A model generated the notes under the pieces. That model was not told the origin of the DNA, searched no databases, and was given only the letters and a program-made list of their open reading frames with translations. A stretch of DNA of 64,000 bases from Bacillus cytotoxicus (lineage in GTDB: Bacteria > Bacillota > Bacilli > Bacillales > Bacillaceae_G): positions 28,742 through 92,741 of the forward strand of contig NZ_JAMBOP010000016.1 of the NCBI RefSeq assembly GCF_023715645.1, in the 5' to 3' direction. How positions within the stretch are numbered: the first letter of the stretch is position 1; each line of letters starts with the position of its first letter. Positions 7,681 to 16,120 of this stretch are shown one piece after another. A program made the translations under genes and the position numbers.

Positions 7681-9525
7681 ATGTTGAAAAAACGAGAAGA
7701 TTTACGAAATATAGCAATTATCGCCCACGTTGACCATGGTAAAACAACACTTGTTGACCAATTGTTACGTCAAGCGGGGACGTTCCGTGCAAATGAGCAT
7801 GTTGAAGAACGTGCAATGGACTCAAATGATTTAGAAAGAGAACGCGGTATTACTATTTTAGCAAAAAATACAGCGATTCATTATGAAGATAAAAGAATTA
7901 ACATTTTAGATACACCTGGACATGCTGACTTCGGTGGTGAAGTAGAACGTATCATGAAAATGGTTGATGGTGTTTTACTTGTTGTTGATGCATATGAAGG
8001 TTGTATGCCACAAACACGATTTGTGTTAAAGAAAGCACTTGAGCAAAATTTAACTCCAATCGTTGTTGTAAACAAAATTGACCGTGACTTCGCTCGTCCA
8101 GACGAAGTAGTTGATGAAGTAATCGACTTATTCATTGAACTTGGTGCAAACGAAAATCAATTAGAGTTCCCTGTTGTATTTGCTTCAGCAATGAACGGAA
8201 CAGCGAGCTTAGATTCAAATCCAGCAAACCAAGAAGAGAATATGAAATCATTATTTGATACAATTATTGAGCATATTCCAGCACCAATCGATAACAGTGA
8301 AGAGCCACTTCAATTCCAAGTAGCACTTCTTGATTATAATGATTATGTAGGTCGTATCGGAGTTGGTCGTATATTCCGCGGTACAATGAAAGTAGGACAA
8401 CAAGTTGCATTAATGAAGGTTGATGGAAGTGTAAAACAATTCCGTGTAACAAAATTATTTGGTTACATGGGATTAAAACGTCAAGAAATTGAAGAAGCAA
8501 AAGCTGGAGACCTAGTAGCTGTTTCAGGTATGGAAGACATTAACGTTGGTGAAACGGTATGCCCAGTTGAACATCAAGAGGCATTGCCGTTATTACGTAT
8601 TGATGAGCCGACACTACAAATGACATTCCTTGTAAATAACAGTCCATTTGCAGGTCGTGAAGGTAAGTATATTACATCTCGTAAAATTGAAGAACGTCTT
8701 CGTTCACAGTTAGAAACAGATGTGAGCTTACGTGTAGATAATACAGAATCTCCTGATGCATGGATTGTATCTGGACGCGGAGAATTACATTTATCAATCT
8801 TAATCGAAAACATGCGCCGTGAAGGATACGAATTACAAGTGTCAAAACCAGAAGTAATTATTAAGGACGTTGATGGCGTAAGATGTGAGCCTGTAGAGCG
8901 CGTACAAATCGATGTGCCTGAAGAATACACTGGTTCTATTATGGAATCAATGGGTGCACGTAAAGGTGAAATGTTAGACATGGTGAATAACGGAAACGGT
9001 CAAGTTCGCCTTACTTTCATGGTTCCAGCACGTGGTTTAATTGGTTACACGACAGAATTCCTAACATTAACTCGTGGTTATGGTATTTTAAACCATACAT
9101 TCGATTGCTACCAACCAGTACATGCTGGACAAGTTGGTGGACGTCGCCAAGGTGTTCTTGTTTCACTTGAAGCAGGAAAAGCATCACAATACGGTATTAT
9201 GCAAGTTGAAGATCGCGGTGTAATCTTCGTTGAACCAGGTACAGAAGTATATGCTGGTATGATTGTTGGAGAACATACACGTGAGAATGATTTAACAGTT
9301 AACATTGTAAAAATGAAACAACAAACTAACATTCGTTCTGCGACGAAAGATCAAACTTCAACAATGAAAAAACCACGCTTAATGACTTTAGAAGAGTCAT
9401 TAGAGTACTTAAACGATGATGAGTTCTGTGAAGTAACTCCAGAATCAATTCGTCTTCGTAAAAAGATTCTTGATAAGAGTGAGCGCGAAAGAGCTGCTAA
9501 GAAAAAGAAATCTGTAGAAGCTTAA
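7681..9525 (+). CDS. typA: ribosome-associated translational GTPase TypA/BipA
   Basis: A 614-residue EF-G-like GTPase. The G-domain motifs are complete: [10 protein letters not shown] (G1), RGITI (G2), [11 protein letters not shown] (G3), NKIDR (G4) and FASA (G5). The middle and C-terminal domains follow, with [17 protein letters not shown] and the basic C-terminus. TypA helps 50S subunit assembly and growth in cold or stress. I use the ATG at 7681, with AGGAG 6 bases upstream; the in-frame TTG at 7675 abuts that site. It is known as ylaG in B. subtilis. Confidence 0.95.
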   Translation: MLKKREDLRNIAIIAHVDHGKTTLVDQLLRQAGTFRANEHVEERAMDSNDLERERGITILAKNTAIHYEDKRINILDTPGHADFGGEVERIMKMVDGVLLVVDAYEGCMPQTRFVLKKALEQNLTPIVVVNKIDRDFARPDEVVDEVIDLFIELGANENQLEFPVVFASAMNGTASLDSNPANQEENMKSLFDTIIEHIPAPIDNSEEPLQFQVALLDYNDYVGRIGVGRIFRGTMKVGQQVALMKVDGSVKQFRVTKLFGYMGLKRQEIEEAKAGDLVAVSGMEDINVGETVCPVEHQEALPLLRIDEPTLQMTFLVNNSPFAGREGKYITSRKIEERLRSQLETDVSLRVDNTESPDAWIVSGRGELHLSILIENMRREGYELQVSKPEVIIKDVDGVRCEPVERVQIDVPEEYTGSIMESMGARKGEMLDMVNNGNGQVRLTFMVPARGLIGYTTEFLTLTRGYGILNHTFDCYQPVHAGQVGGRRQGVLVSLEAGKASQYGIMQVEDRGVIFVEPGTEVYAGMIVGEHTRENDLTVNIVKMKQQTNIRSATKDQTSTMKKPRLMTLEESLEYLNDDEFCEVTPESIRLRKKILDKSERERAAKKKKSVEA

Positions 9526-9535
9526 GTAATGTAGG

Positions 9536-9565
9536 GCTGCCTTTTAATAAAAGGCAGCTTTTTTA
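9536..9565 (+). terminator. terminator of typA
   Basis: A perfect 10-bp stem GCTGCCTTTT/AAAAGGCAGC with a 3-base loop, followed by TTTTTTAT. Confidence 0.9.
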
Positions 9566-9699
9566 TCGTAACTATTTTTTGAAAATTTGTTCTTTTTTGT
9601 AGACAGTACTTTTTTTGCAGGGTACTCTTATAGTAAGTAAATTGGAAATGAAATAGAAGGAGTTGTTATTCATCTGCGTGAGTAAGGGGGAGAAATGTA

Positions 9700-10002
9700 G
9701 TGCTTGAAAAAATGTCATTTTTTGCGAAGTTGTACAATGTAGATGTCAATCCAGAAGTAGGAATGTGGCTTCTTTACGGTACAATTATAATATTTAGTAT
9801 CATTGTTTATAATTTAGGATTTGCTAGAAAATTATCTTTATTAAAGAATGTAGTAATTTATACTGTACTAATACTTGGGTGCACTGTTTTAACCTTTTTT
9901 GCTGTTTTTCTGCCTGTAGGAGAGGGATTGGTTGTGGCGATTATTATACTTAGTATCTATAAATTACGTTTACGTCAAGTGAAACATTCAAAAGCAGGTT
10001 AA
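9700..10002 (+). CDS. ylaH: YlaH-like membrane protein
   Basis: A 100-residue protein with three membrane segments (about residues 19-38, 46-67 and 70-88) and a basic tail. The pattern MSFFAKLYNVDVNPEVGMW and VVIYTVLILGCTVLTFF matches YlaH. The role is unknown. I keep the GTG at 9700, with AAGGGGGAG about 8 bases upstream; an ATG at 9712 is the alternative. It is followed 16 bases later by a second small gene, probably in one operon. Confidence 0.8.
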   Translation: MLEKMSFFAKLYNVDVNPEVGMWLLYGTIIIFSIIVYNLGFARKLSLLKNVVIYTVLILGCTVLTFFAVFLPVGEGLVVAIIILSIYKLRLRQVKHSKAG

Positions 10003-10018
10003 AGGGGGGCGATGGAAT

Positions 10019-10294
10019 ATGCGTTCTGTGCAAGATGCATTATATAATTGGTTAACGATTAAAGTAGTTGCGGAGGCTCGTCCGTATGATGGAGCTGCTC
10101 AAGAAACATATATGCTTTTTCATAATATGTTACATGAAGATCATCAATTAAAACATGTCACAGTAGAAAAAAAGGAAGATATGTATTTTGTTACATATGA
10201 ACAAGAAGGGGAAACGAAATCGCTTCGGTTTCCGCTGGAGCTCATTGATTGTTTTTTAGAACAGATAAACCGTGAGCCCGAGAAATATAAATAA
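10019..10294 (+). CDS. hypothetical protein downstream of ylaH
   Basis: A 91-residue soluble, acidic protein with a helical N-terminus (residues 1-35) and a beta-rich middle (HVTVEKKEDMYFVTYEQEG). I do not recognise the family. It lies 16 bases after ylaH behind an AAAGGGGGG site and ends at its own terminator, so it is likely co-transcribed with ylaH. Normal codon use suggests a resident gene. Confidence 0.75.
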   Translation: MRSVQDALYNWLTIKVVAEARPYDGAAQETYMLFHNMLHEDHQLKHVTVEKKEDMYFVTYEQEGETKSLRFPLELIDCFLEQINREPEKYK

Positions 10295-10322
10295 GCCCTT
10301 TTCCTGTTGAGGGCTTATTTAT
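10289..10322 (+). terminator. terminator of the ylaH operon
   Basis: A 10-bp stem AATAAGCCCT/AGGGCTTATT with a TTTTCCTGTTG-type loop, followed by TTATA. It overlaps the end of the preceding gene. Confidence 0.8.
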
Positions 10323-10376
10323 ACGTTACAATTATGTACAGTATTTTATAATATAATAGATAGCTAAAAAACTCTT

Positions 10377-10579
10377 TATATATAAATCCAACTTGACTTT
10401 TGGGCGCACAAGTCGCCGCTATACCAAGCAAAAAGTAACCTTCTACTTTCCTTCTCTCTTTATTTGAACATCGCATGCGGCAGAAAAAGGAACTGCCCGC
10501 TTCTAGTCATGGCCAGACGCTCTCGATCATCTAAAAAGAAAAGGGGTTTATATCAGGTCTTTAAATTGGATTTCTATAG
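10377..10579 (+). repeat. MITE-like dispersed repeat, type 1, copy B
   Basis: This copy runs from TATATAAATCCAACTTGAC to TTTAAATTGGATTTCTATAG, which are good terminal inverted repeats. The inside is very close to copy A (AAGTCGCCGC, CCAAGCAAAAAGTAACC). It lies directly downstream of the ylaI stop region and in the same orientation as copy C on the other side of ylaI. Confidence 0.85.
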
Positions 10580-10634
10580 TGATGTTTGTTGTATTGCTAT
10601 CAATGTTTAAATGGATGGTACCTCCACTAACAGA

Positions 10635-10835
10635 TTACCATTCATCGTCAACTGTTTTATCACGATATAACCGAAAATTGCCTGTTGCTTGTCGTTCTAA
10701 AGTACGTTCTGCAATTCGATTTGCACATTGATTACACATAAATGTATGAATAGGACGATTGCGAAGCCGCTTCGCAACTGGATTTTCGTCATTTAAATCT
10801 TCTATTTTATCGCAAAGAATACATTTGACTCTCAT
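10635..10835 (-). CDS. ylaI: YlaI (DUF2197) zinc-ribbon protein
   Basis: A 66-residue protein with two CxxC pairs, CILC (residues 5-8) and CNQC (34-37), that likely bind one zinc, and a basic C-terminal half. It matches YlaI of B. subtilis in size and position. The role is unknown. Start: ATG with a weak GAGGTG site. The gene is bracketed by direct copies B and C of the dispersed repeat. Confidence 0.85.
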   Translation of the reverse strand: MRVKCILCDKIEDLNDENPVAKRLRNRPIHTFMCNQCANRIAERTLERQATGNFRLYRDKTVDDEW

Positions 10836-10857
10836 TTTGTCACCTCAGCACAAGTTC

Positions 10858-11000
10858 TATATAAATCCACTTTGATTTTTTAACACATAGATTGCTGCTA
10901 TACAGAATATAACATGCCCGCTCCTATGCGCGTCCAGACACTCTCGACCTTCCCTAAAAAAGGAGGTTTTATGTCAGTATGCCAATTTGGATTTACATAT
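10858..11000 (+). repeat. MITE-like dispersed repeat, type 1, shortened copy C
   Basis: It has intact ends (TATATAAATCCACTTTG and GCCAATTTGGATTTACATAT) and the TTTTATGTC inner end but is only about 143 bp. Compared with copies G and H it lacks roughly 55 bases in the middle, including the CTTGCTTTC and CATGTGGCAGGAAAAGG segments. Confidence 0.8.
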
Positions 11001-11240
11001 CTTACTTTAGTATATCATGTACCTTAGAAGTTTTTGAACTATAGAAGAAAAAATTAATATTTTCGCAATTCGAAAAATAAGTTATTATATAAGTGGAACT
11101 ACTATCAACATGAAACTAAAATTCTTGCGGATTGTTAGTTGAACGATATGGGCAGGTTTTTTTTCTTAAGTATCTATAGTCTTACGGTGGGGAAGTACCT
11201 AGCAGTGCGAAATAATATAGATGATTATGGAGGTGGAAAC
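11001..11240 (+). other. leader region of ylaL
   Basis: A 240-base A/T-rich stretch between repeat copy C and ylaL. TATTATATAAG near 11088 could be a -10 element. An upstream in-frame extension from 11139 has no ribosome binding site. Nothing else stands out. Confidence 0.4.
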
Positions 11241-11696
11241 ATGGCAAATATAGTAGAGCTAACATTAACAAATGCTTTAGTGAAAGCGTTACGTGAAGAA
11301 CGTATTGTAACAATTGCAACGACCGATTTTGAGAAAGGTGTTCCAAATGTAAGTGCGATTTCATGGGTATATGCAATGAATGAAAAAGTTATTCGATTTG
11401 CAGTTGATCAACGCTCTCGCATTGTAGAAAATTTGCGTCATCATGCAGGGATTGTTCTTACTGTTATGGCAAATGAATCCATATATTCTATAAATGGTGA
11501 AGCGATTATAAAAGCAGAGCGGATAGAAAGTGTTCCGTTCAAATTAACTTTAATTGAAGTTTCTGTGCAAGAAGTACGTGACGTAATGTTTTATGGTGCG
11601 AAACTTGCTGTTGAACCGAAATATGAAAAAACATATGATCTTCGTGCTGCGGAAAAATTAGATAACCAAGTTTTATCAGCGATGAAGCATGCGTGA
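11241..11696 (+). CDS. ylaL: pyridoxamine 5'-phosphate oxidase-like protein YlaL
   Basis: A 151-residue protein of the FMN-binding split-barrel family: ERIVTIATTDFEKGVPNVSAISWV and FAVDQRSRIVENLRH are the typical flavin-facing strands, and the C-terminal VRDVMFYGAKL is shared with YlaL. No true PNPOx substrate residues can be assigned, so an oxidoreductase or heme/flavin-binding role stays open. I start at the ATG at 11241 with GGAGGTGG 5-7 bases upstream. It precedes ylaK in the same direction; in B. subtilis the order is ylaK-ylaL. Confidence 0.8.
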   Translation: MANIVELTLTNALVKALREERIVTIATTDFEKGVPNVSAISWVYAMNEKVIRFAVDQRSRIVENLRHHAGIVLTVMANESIYSINGEAIIKAERIESVPFKLTLIEVSVQEVRDVMFYGAKLAVEPKYEKTYDLRAAEKLDNQVLSAMKHA

Positions 11697-11863
11697 AAAA
11701 TGATGGGCAGCAAGGAAAGTTGTTCATTCTTTTTCTTTATAGTTCAAATAATTGTTATTCTATCTTGTTTGTACAGTACATATAATTATAACAATGGTTC
11801 GTCCATATCCATGGATGAAACCCTTGTTCTACAAATTTCATGGTGGAGTCAGGGGGTAACAGG

Positions 11864-13192
11864 TTGAGTAAAATTTATGTGCTAGATACGAATGTACTAT
11901 TGCAGGATCCATTATCTATTTTTTCTTTTGAACAAAATGATGTAGTCATTCCAGCTGTTGTGTTAGAAGAAGTAGATTCAAAGAAACGCTATATGGATGA
12001 AGTTGGAAGGAATGCACGCTATGTATCAAAGCTAATAGATCGATTTCGTGAACTCGGGAAACTGCATGATAGCATTCCTCTCGAGAATGGAGGAACGTTT
12101 CGAATTGAATTAAATCATCGTTCATTCGTTCAATTACAAGATATTTTTGTAGAGAAAACAAATGATAATCGTATATTAGCTGTGGCTAAAAATTTATCAT
12201 TAGAAGAGCAAGAAAAAGAAAATGGGAAATCTGTGATCCTTGTGAGTAAGGATGTACTTGTACGAGTAAAAGCTGATGCTTTAGGATTACAAGCTGAAGA
12301 TTATTTGAGTGATCGTGTTACGGAAGTTGAAAATATATATACAGGTTTCTTAGAGTATTACATACAAAAAGAGATATTAAATCTTTTTTATGAAAAAGGG
12401 GAGCTTCCTCTTTCTGAAATTGCGAATCATCCGTTTTATCCTAATCAATTTATTGTAATGAAAGATGCTTTAGGTGGATCAAGTTCGGCTCTTGGGATTG
12501 TGGATCATTTTGGGAAAAAGATTAAAAAGCTTATTTTTCCAAATGATCAAATTTGGGGAATTCGTCCTCGAAATGTGCAACAAGTTATGGGGATGGAATT
12601 GTTGTTACGTGATGACATTCCTCTTGTAACCTTGACCGGAAAAGCTGGGACGGGGAAAACGTTATTAGCATTGGCTGCGGGACTTATGCAAACAGAAGAT
12701 TTGGGAATGTATAAAAAGTTACTTGTAGCAAGGCCTATTGTTCCAGTTGGAAAAGATATTGGATATTTACCAGGAGAGAAAGAAGAAAAGTTGAGACCTT
12801 GGATGCAGCCTATTTATGATAATTTGGAGTATTTGTTTAATACGAAAAAGCCTGGAGAATTAGATGCGATTTTAGCGGGAATGGGTTCAATTGAAGTGGA
12901 AGCTTTAACATATATTCGCGGACGGAGTATTCCAGAGCAGTTTATTATTATTGATGAAGCGCAAAATTTAACAAAACATGAAGTGAAGACAATTTTAACA
13001 CGTGTTGGCGAGAGAAGTAAAATTGTTTTAATGGGAGATCCACAGCAAATTGATCATCCGTATTTAGATGAATATAATAATGGTTTAACATATGTGGTAG
13101 AGAAGTTTAAAGAACAAAAAATCAGTGGACATGTGAAGTTTGTAAAAGGTGAGCGCTCTAATTTAGCACAACTAGCAGCGGATTTATTGTAG
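11864..13192 (+). CDS. ylaK: PIN domain-PhoH family ATPase YlaK
   Basis: A 442-residue two-domain protein. The N-terminal PIN domain has the acidic residues of a nuclease (LDTNVLLQDP, LEEVD, the DNRILAVA helix). The C-terminal PhoH ATPase has Walker A TGKAGTGKT, Walker B FIIIDEAQN and the GDPQQIDHPYLDE sensor segment. PhoH2-type proteins have been linked to RNA unwinding and cleavage. I chose the TTG at 11864 (AGGGGGT 6-7 bases upstream), giving the same length as B. subtilis YlaK; the ATG at 11840 precedes that site. Confidence 0.92.
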   Translation: MSKIYVLDTNVLLQDPLSIFSFEQNDVVIPAVVLEEVDSKKRYMDEVGRNARYVSKLIDRFRELGKLHDSIPLENGGTFRIELNHRSFVQLQDIFVEKTNDNRILAVAKNLSLEEQEKENGKSVILVSKDVLVRVKADALGLQAEDYLSDRVTEVENIYTGFLEYYIQKEILNLFYEKGELPLSEIANHPFYPNQFIVMKDALGGSSSALGIVDHFGKKIKKLIFPNDQIWGIRPRNVQQVMGMELLLRDDIPLVTLTGKAGTGKTLLALAAGLMQTEDLGMYKKLLVARPIVPVGKDIGYLPGEKEEKLRPWMQPIYDNLEYLFNTKKPGELDAILAGMGSIEVEALTYIRGRSIPEQFIIIDEAQNLTKHEVKTILTRVGERSKIVLMGDPQQIDHPYLDEYNNGLTYVVEKFKEQKISGHVKFVKGERSNLAQLAADLL

Positions 13193-13194
13193 GA

Positions 13195-13228
13195 AAGAGT
13201 GGCGTTAAGCCACTCTTAATTGTTTTCT
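13195..13228 (+). terminator. terminator of ylaK
   Basis: A 9-bp stem AAGAGTGGC/GCCACTCTT with a 5-base loop, followed by AATTGTTTTCT. Confidence 0.75.
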
Positions 13229-13269
13229 ATAAACAAACAATAAACTCTTCCATCAATATAAGATTCATT

Positions 13270-13767
13270 TTATACAATAGTAAATTGTCGAATATATCGA
13301 ACAGGATTGTTGACATTAGAGCCATCACCGAAATAAAGATGAACAGGGCCATCTTCTTTTAGCGGCTTCCCTTTACTAGAAAAACCGAGAATAGCACCCT
13401 TTGCCTCGTTTATTGAAATCGTTGTAATACCAGATTCAGTATGAATTTCTACACGTGTTGCGTCATTAGACATTTCTGCGTTTTTTAAAAAAGGTAAAAA
13501 AGGTATACCGAATGTTCCCGTAATAATTTTCTCCTTTTCAAATCTTGTAACGCTTTTATTAACAGGTGGGAAAATAGCTCCTTCTTTAATTTCACGATCC
13601 CAATGCTTGGACGCTTTTTCCACATATTCTGCTAACTCACTTATTTTTTCTTTTGAAGTTGTAAAGTATGTTGTTAAGTCAACTTTTCGATCATCAAAAA
13701 TCCAGACGCTTGGATCAAGTGTAATTGGAAAGCGGACGTTTCCGTTAATAAATAAGATTTCAGTCAT
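13270..13767 (-). CDS. conserved hypothetical protein
   Basis: A 165-residue soluble protein that I cannot place in a named family. It contains ITLDPSVWIFDDRKVDLTTYF near the start and a beta-rich C-terminal half (VEIHTESGITTISINEAKG). No signal peptide, membrane segment or metal motif is evident. The ATG follows GGGGGAACA. It converges on ylaK and lies divergent from ylaN. Confidence 0.75.
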   Translation of the reverse strand: MTEILFINGNVRFPITLDPSVWIFDDRKVDLTTYFTTSKEKISELAEYVEKASKHWDREIKEGAIFPPVNKSVTRFEKEKIITGTFGIPFLPFLKNAEMSNDATRVEIHTESGITTISINEAKGAILGFSSKGKPLKEDGPVHLYFGDGSNVNNPVRYIRQFTIV

Positions 13768-13920
13768 TGTTGTTCCCCCATTTGTCTTATACTCCCTCTT
13801 TTCAGTATAATAGGACTAGGAACAATTGTCACAGAAAATGTTTCTATTGCAATTTATGCAAACTATCGCTAATATTAATAGATAGGATAGGAGAGTAGGA
13901 CGGAAACGGAGGGAACCAAA

Positions 13921-14205
13921 TTGGCGTCTGAGACAGTAGCAAATCATCAGGAAAAGGCACTTGCCCTTCTACAAGCTGATGCAGAGAAAATATTGAAACT
14001 TATTAAGGTGCAAATGGACCACCTTACGATGCCACAGTGTCCATTATACGAAGAGGTACTTGATACACAAATGTTTGGCTTATCCCGTGAAGTTGATTTT
14101 GCGGTTCGTCTTGGTCTTATTGTGGAAGAGCAAGGTAAGGGAATTTTAGGAGAATTAGAACGCGAGTTATCGGCGTTACATGATGCTTTTACAAACAAAC
14201 AATAA
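13921..14205 (+). CDS. ylaN: YlaN (UPF0358/DUF1507) protein
   Basis: A 94-residue helical protein with the family pattern [33 protein letters not shown] and [11 protein letters not shown]. In B. subtilis, YlaN is essential unless extra iron is supplied and recent work links it to iron binding and control of Fur; that role is taken from the family. The TTG start at 13921 follows GGAGGG by 7 bases and is one residue off the B. subtilis start. It lies directly upstream of ftsW, as in B. subtilis. Confidence 0.92.
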   Translation: MASETVANHQEKALALLQADAEKILKLIKVQMDHLTMPQCPLYEEVLDTQMFGLSREVDFAVRLGLIVEEQGKGILGELERELSALHDAFTNKQ

Positions 14206-14224
14206 TAGCTGGTTCAAATAAGGA

Positions 14225-14254
14225 GTTCAAACTGAATCAGTTTGAGCTTTTTTT
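14225..14254 (+). terminator. terminator between ylaN and ftsW
   Basis: TTCAAACT and AGTTTGAG form the stem, followed by CTTTTTTTG. Confidence 0.8.
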
Positions 14255-14345
14255 GTGAAAAAAACGTTTTTTCCTGAAAAAGCAGGAAGAATACAAATAG
14301 ATATGGAATAAAACTGTAAAAAAGAAGAGAGAAAGAGGATTTTGA

Positions 14346-15551
14346 ATGAAAAGAGTCTGGAAGTCCATAGATTTTTCTTTAGTGCTTCCTCTTGTTATTG
14401 TATGCGTGCTCGGCGTCATTATGGTGTATAGTGCTAGTTCTATCGTTGCGATTACAAAATATTATCCGAAATATGGATGGACGAGTGATCACTTTTTTCG
14501 GTCGCAGTTAAAAGCGATGTTAATAGGAGCAGTTGGATTGATTGTTGTTATGTCTATTCCCTTTCATGTGTGGCGAAAGCGCATTATTTCTGTTTTAATT
14601 GTTGTGTTTAGCATTGGGATGCTAGCAATTGTTTTGAAATGGGGAGTTAAGGTCAATAATGCACGATCTTGGATATTTGGTGTACAGCCCTCGGAATTTG
14701 TTAAATTAGGGATTATCATTGTATTAGCCCGTTTTTATGCAAAAAAACAAGCAACTGATGGACCGATTTGGCATGGAGCTGGTCGAGTGCTTATTTTTTT
14801 AATCATTTCAATTTGTTTAATTTTAAAACAGCCTGACTTAGGAACAACGTTATTAATTATGTCAACGATTGGGATAATGACGTTCTGTTCAGGGGTGCCA
14901 GTTGGAATGTGGATAAAACGAATTGTTTTAACGTCGATTATATGGGCGCCATTACTGTATTTCGTAGGGAAAAATGTTTTAACACCTGTTCAAATCGCAC
15001 GGTTCACTACATTTTGGGATCCCTTTAGTGATGCGCAAGGCGATGGATTTCAATTAGTCAATTCATTTGTTGGAATTGCTTCTGGTGGCGTAAGGGGTAA
15101 CGGATTAGGAAATAGTATTCAAAAGTATGGGTATTTACCAGAACCACATACAGACTTCATTATGGCAATTGTATCTGAGGAACTTGGGTTTCTTGGGGTG
15201 GCAATTATTTTAATAGGTTTACTAGTCATTGTTGTTCGTGCTTTTCGAGTTGCACAAAAATGTAAAGATCCTTTTGGGAGTTTACTTGCAATTGGAATTG
15301 GGAGTATGATAGGGGTGCAATCTATAGTAAACTTAGGTGGTATTACAGGGATTATGCCACTTACTGGCGTGCCTCTGCCATTTGTTAGTTATGGAGGTAC
15401 TTCTTTAGTGTCAACTTTAGCAGCTATGGGGATTTTATTAAATGTAGCTAGTTTTGTGAAACAGCAAGAAAAAAAAGAACAACAAGAGCGAGAACAACAA
15501 GAGGGAGAACAACACCCAAAACAAGAGAGGCATCTTGTTGTTGTGAAATAA
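14346..15551 (+). CDS. ftsW: divisome SEDS peptidoglycan glycosyltransferase FtsW
   Basis: A 401-residue protein with about ten membrane segments and the SEDS signature: VQPSEFVKLGIII, ILKQPDLGTTLLI, then YLPEPHTDFIMAIVSEELGF and PFVSYGGTSL. The catalytic Asp is in the DFI segment region typical of the family. FtsW polymerises lipid II at the septum with a class B PBP, here probably PBP2B. It corresponds to YlaO of B. subtilis. The last 30 residues are a Gln/Glu-rich hydrophilic tail (QQEKKEQQEREQQEGEQ). The ATG follows AGAAAGAGG. Confidence 0.94.
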   Translation: MKRVWKSIDFSLVLPLVIVCVLGVIMVYSASSIVAITKYYPKYGWTSDHFFRSQLKAMLIGAVGLIVVMSIPFHVWRKRIISVLIVVFSIGMLAIVLKWGVKVNNARSWIFGVQPSEFVKLGIIIVLARFYAKKQATDGPIWHGAGRVLIFLIISICLILKQPDLGTTLLIMSTIGIMTFCSGVPVGMWIKRIVLTSIIWAPLLYFVGKNVLTPVQIARFTTFWDPFSDAQGDGFQLVNSFVGIASGGVRGNGLGNSIQKYGYLPEPHTDFIMAIVSEELGFLGVAIILIGLLVIVVRAFRVAQKCKDPFGSLLAIGIGSMIGVQSIVNLGGITGIMPLTGVPLPFVSYGGTSLVSTLAAMGILLNVASFVKQQEKKEQQEREQQEGEQHPKQERHLVVVK

Positions 15552-15588
15552 AAGAAGCTTTGTACACTTGTACAAAGCTTCTTTTATT
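15551..15588 (+). terminator. terminator of ftsW
   Basis: A perfect stem of about 15 bp, AAAGAAGCTTTGTAC / GTACAAAGCTTCTTT, followed by TATTGT. Confidence 0.88.
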
Positions 15589-15813
15589 GTAACCACTCAG
15601 CCCCTCTATGAAAAAAGGAAGAAAAGCATCTTTTTAAATGGGCGAGAGGGACTGGCCATACATAGAAGCGGTTAGCCCCTTTTCCTGCCACGCGCAAAGC
15701 TTTAAAACAGAGAAAGGTAGCAAAATGTAGGTCCGTTTTTATCTTCATGGTAGCAATCTAGATGCTGAAACATGTGGGAAATTTTCAAATGAAATGTATG
15801 ACTGAGTAGTTAC
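15589..15813 (-). repeat. MITE-like dispersed repeat, type 2, copy E
   Basis: The ends GTAACCACTCAG and ACTGAGTAGTTAC are an inverted pair. The core is in reverse orientation: GAGAGGGACTGGCCATACATAG, GGTTAGCCCCTTTTCCTGCC, CATGGTAGCAATCTAGATG. The stem reads CTGGCC/GGTTAG here, kept by G-U pairs. It begins right after the ftsW terminator. Confidence 0.82.
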
Positions 15814-15908
15814 CTTTTATTTGCATGAATTGGGGAAAAAAGATGCCTATTTTATTATTTTACAATAAAGGGTATGTCACATATGGATAAATGTGTTCTA
15901 CAAAAAGA

Positions 15909-15938
15909 TTGGTTGCTTCCTTCGTTTTATGCTATACT
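15909..15938 (+). promoter_or_regulatory. candidate SigA promoter of pycA
   Basis: TTGGTT (15909-15914) and TATACT (15933-15938) are separated by 18 bases with TGC just before the -10. It lies about 180 bases before the pycA start, so the mRNA would have a long leader. I found no riboswitch in that leader. Confidence 0.5.
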
Positions 15939-16120
15939 AATTTTGTGAAACAAATCAGACAGAGTGCTTATCATTTGTCGAAAAATAAGGTATGATGAAT
16001 AAAAATAAGGTGAAGCTTGCAAGCAGTGAAAGAGCATTGCTGGAAGTGAAATACTTACTGCTACTAAAGCGGGACAAGTTTATAGTGTTATGAATGGTAG
16101 GAAATTAGAGGGGGAAAATC

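Noticed and set aside
15939-16120. Possible riboswitch in the long pycA leader
   Set aside because: I looked for known aptamer cores and for terminator/antiterminator pairs and saw none.
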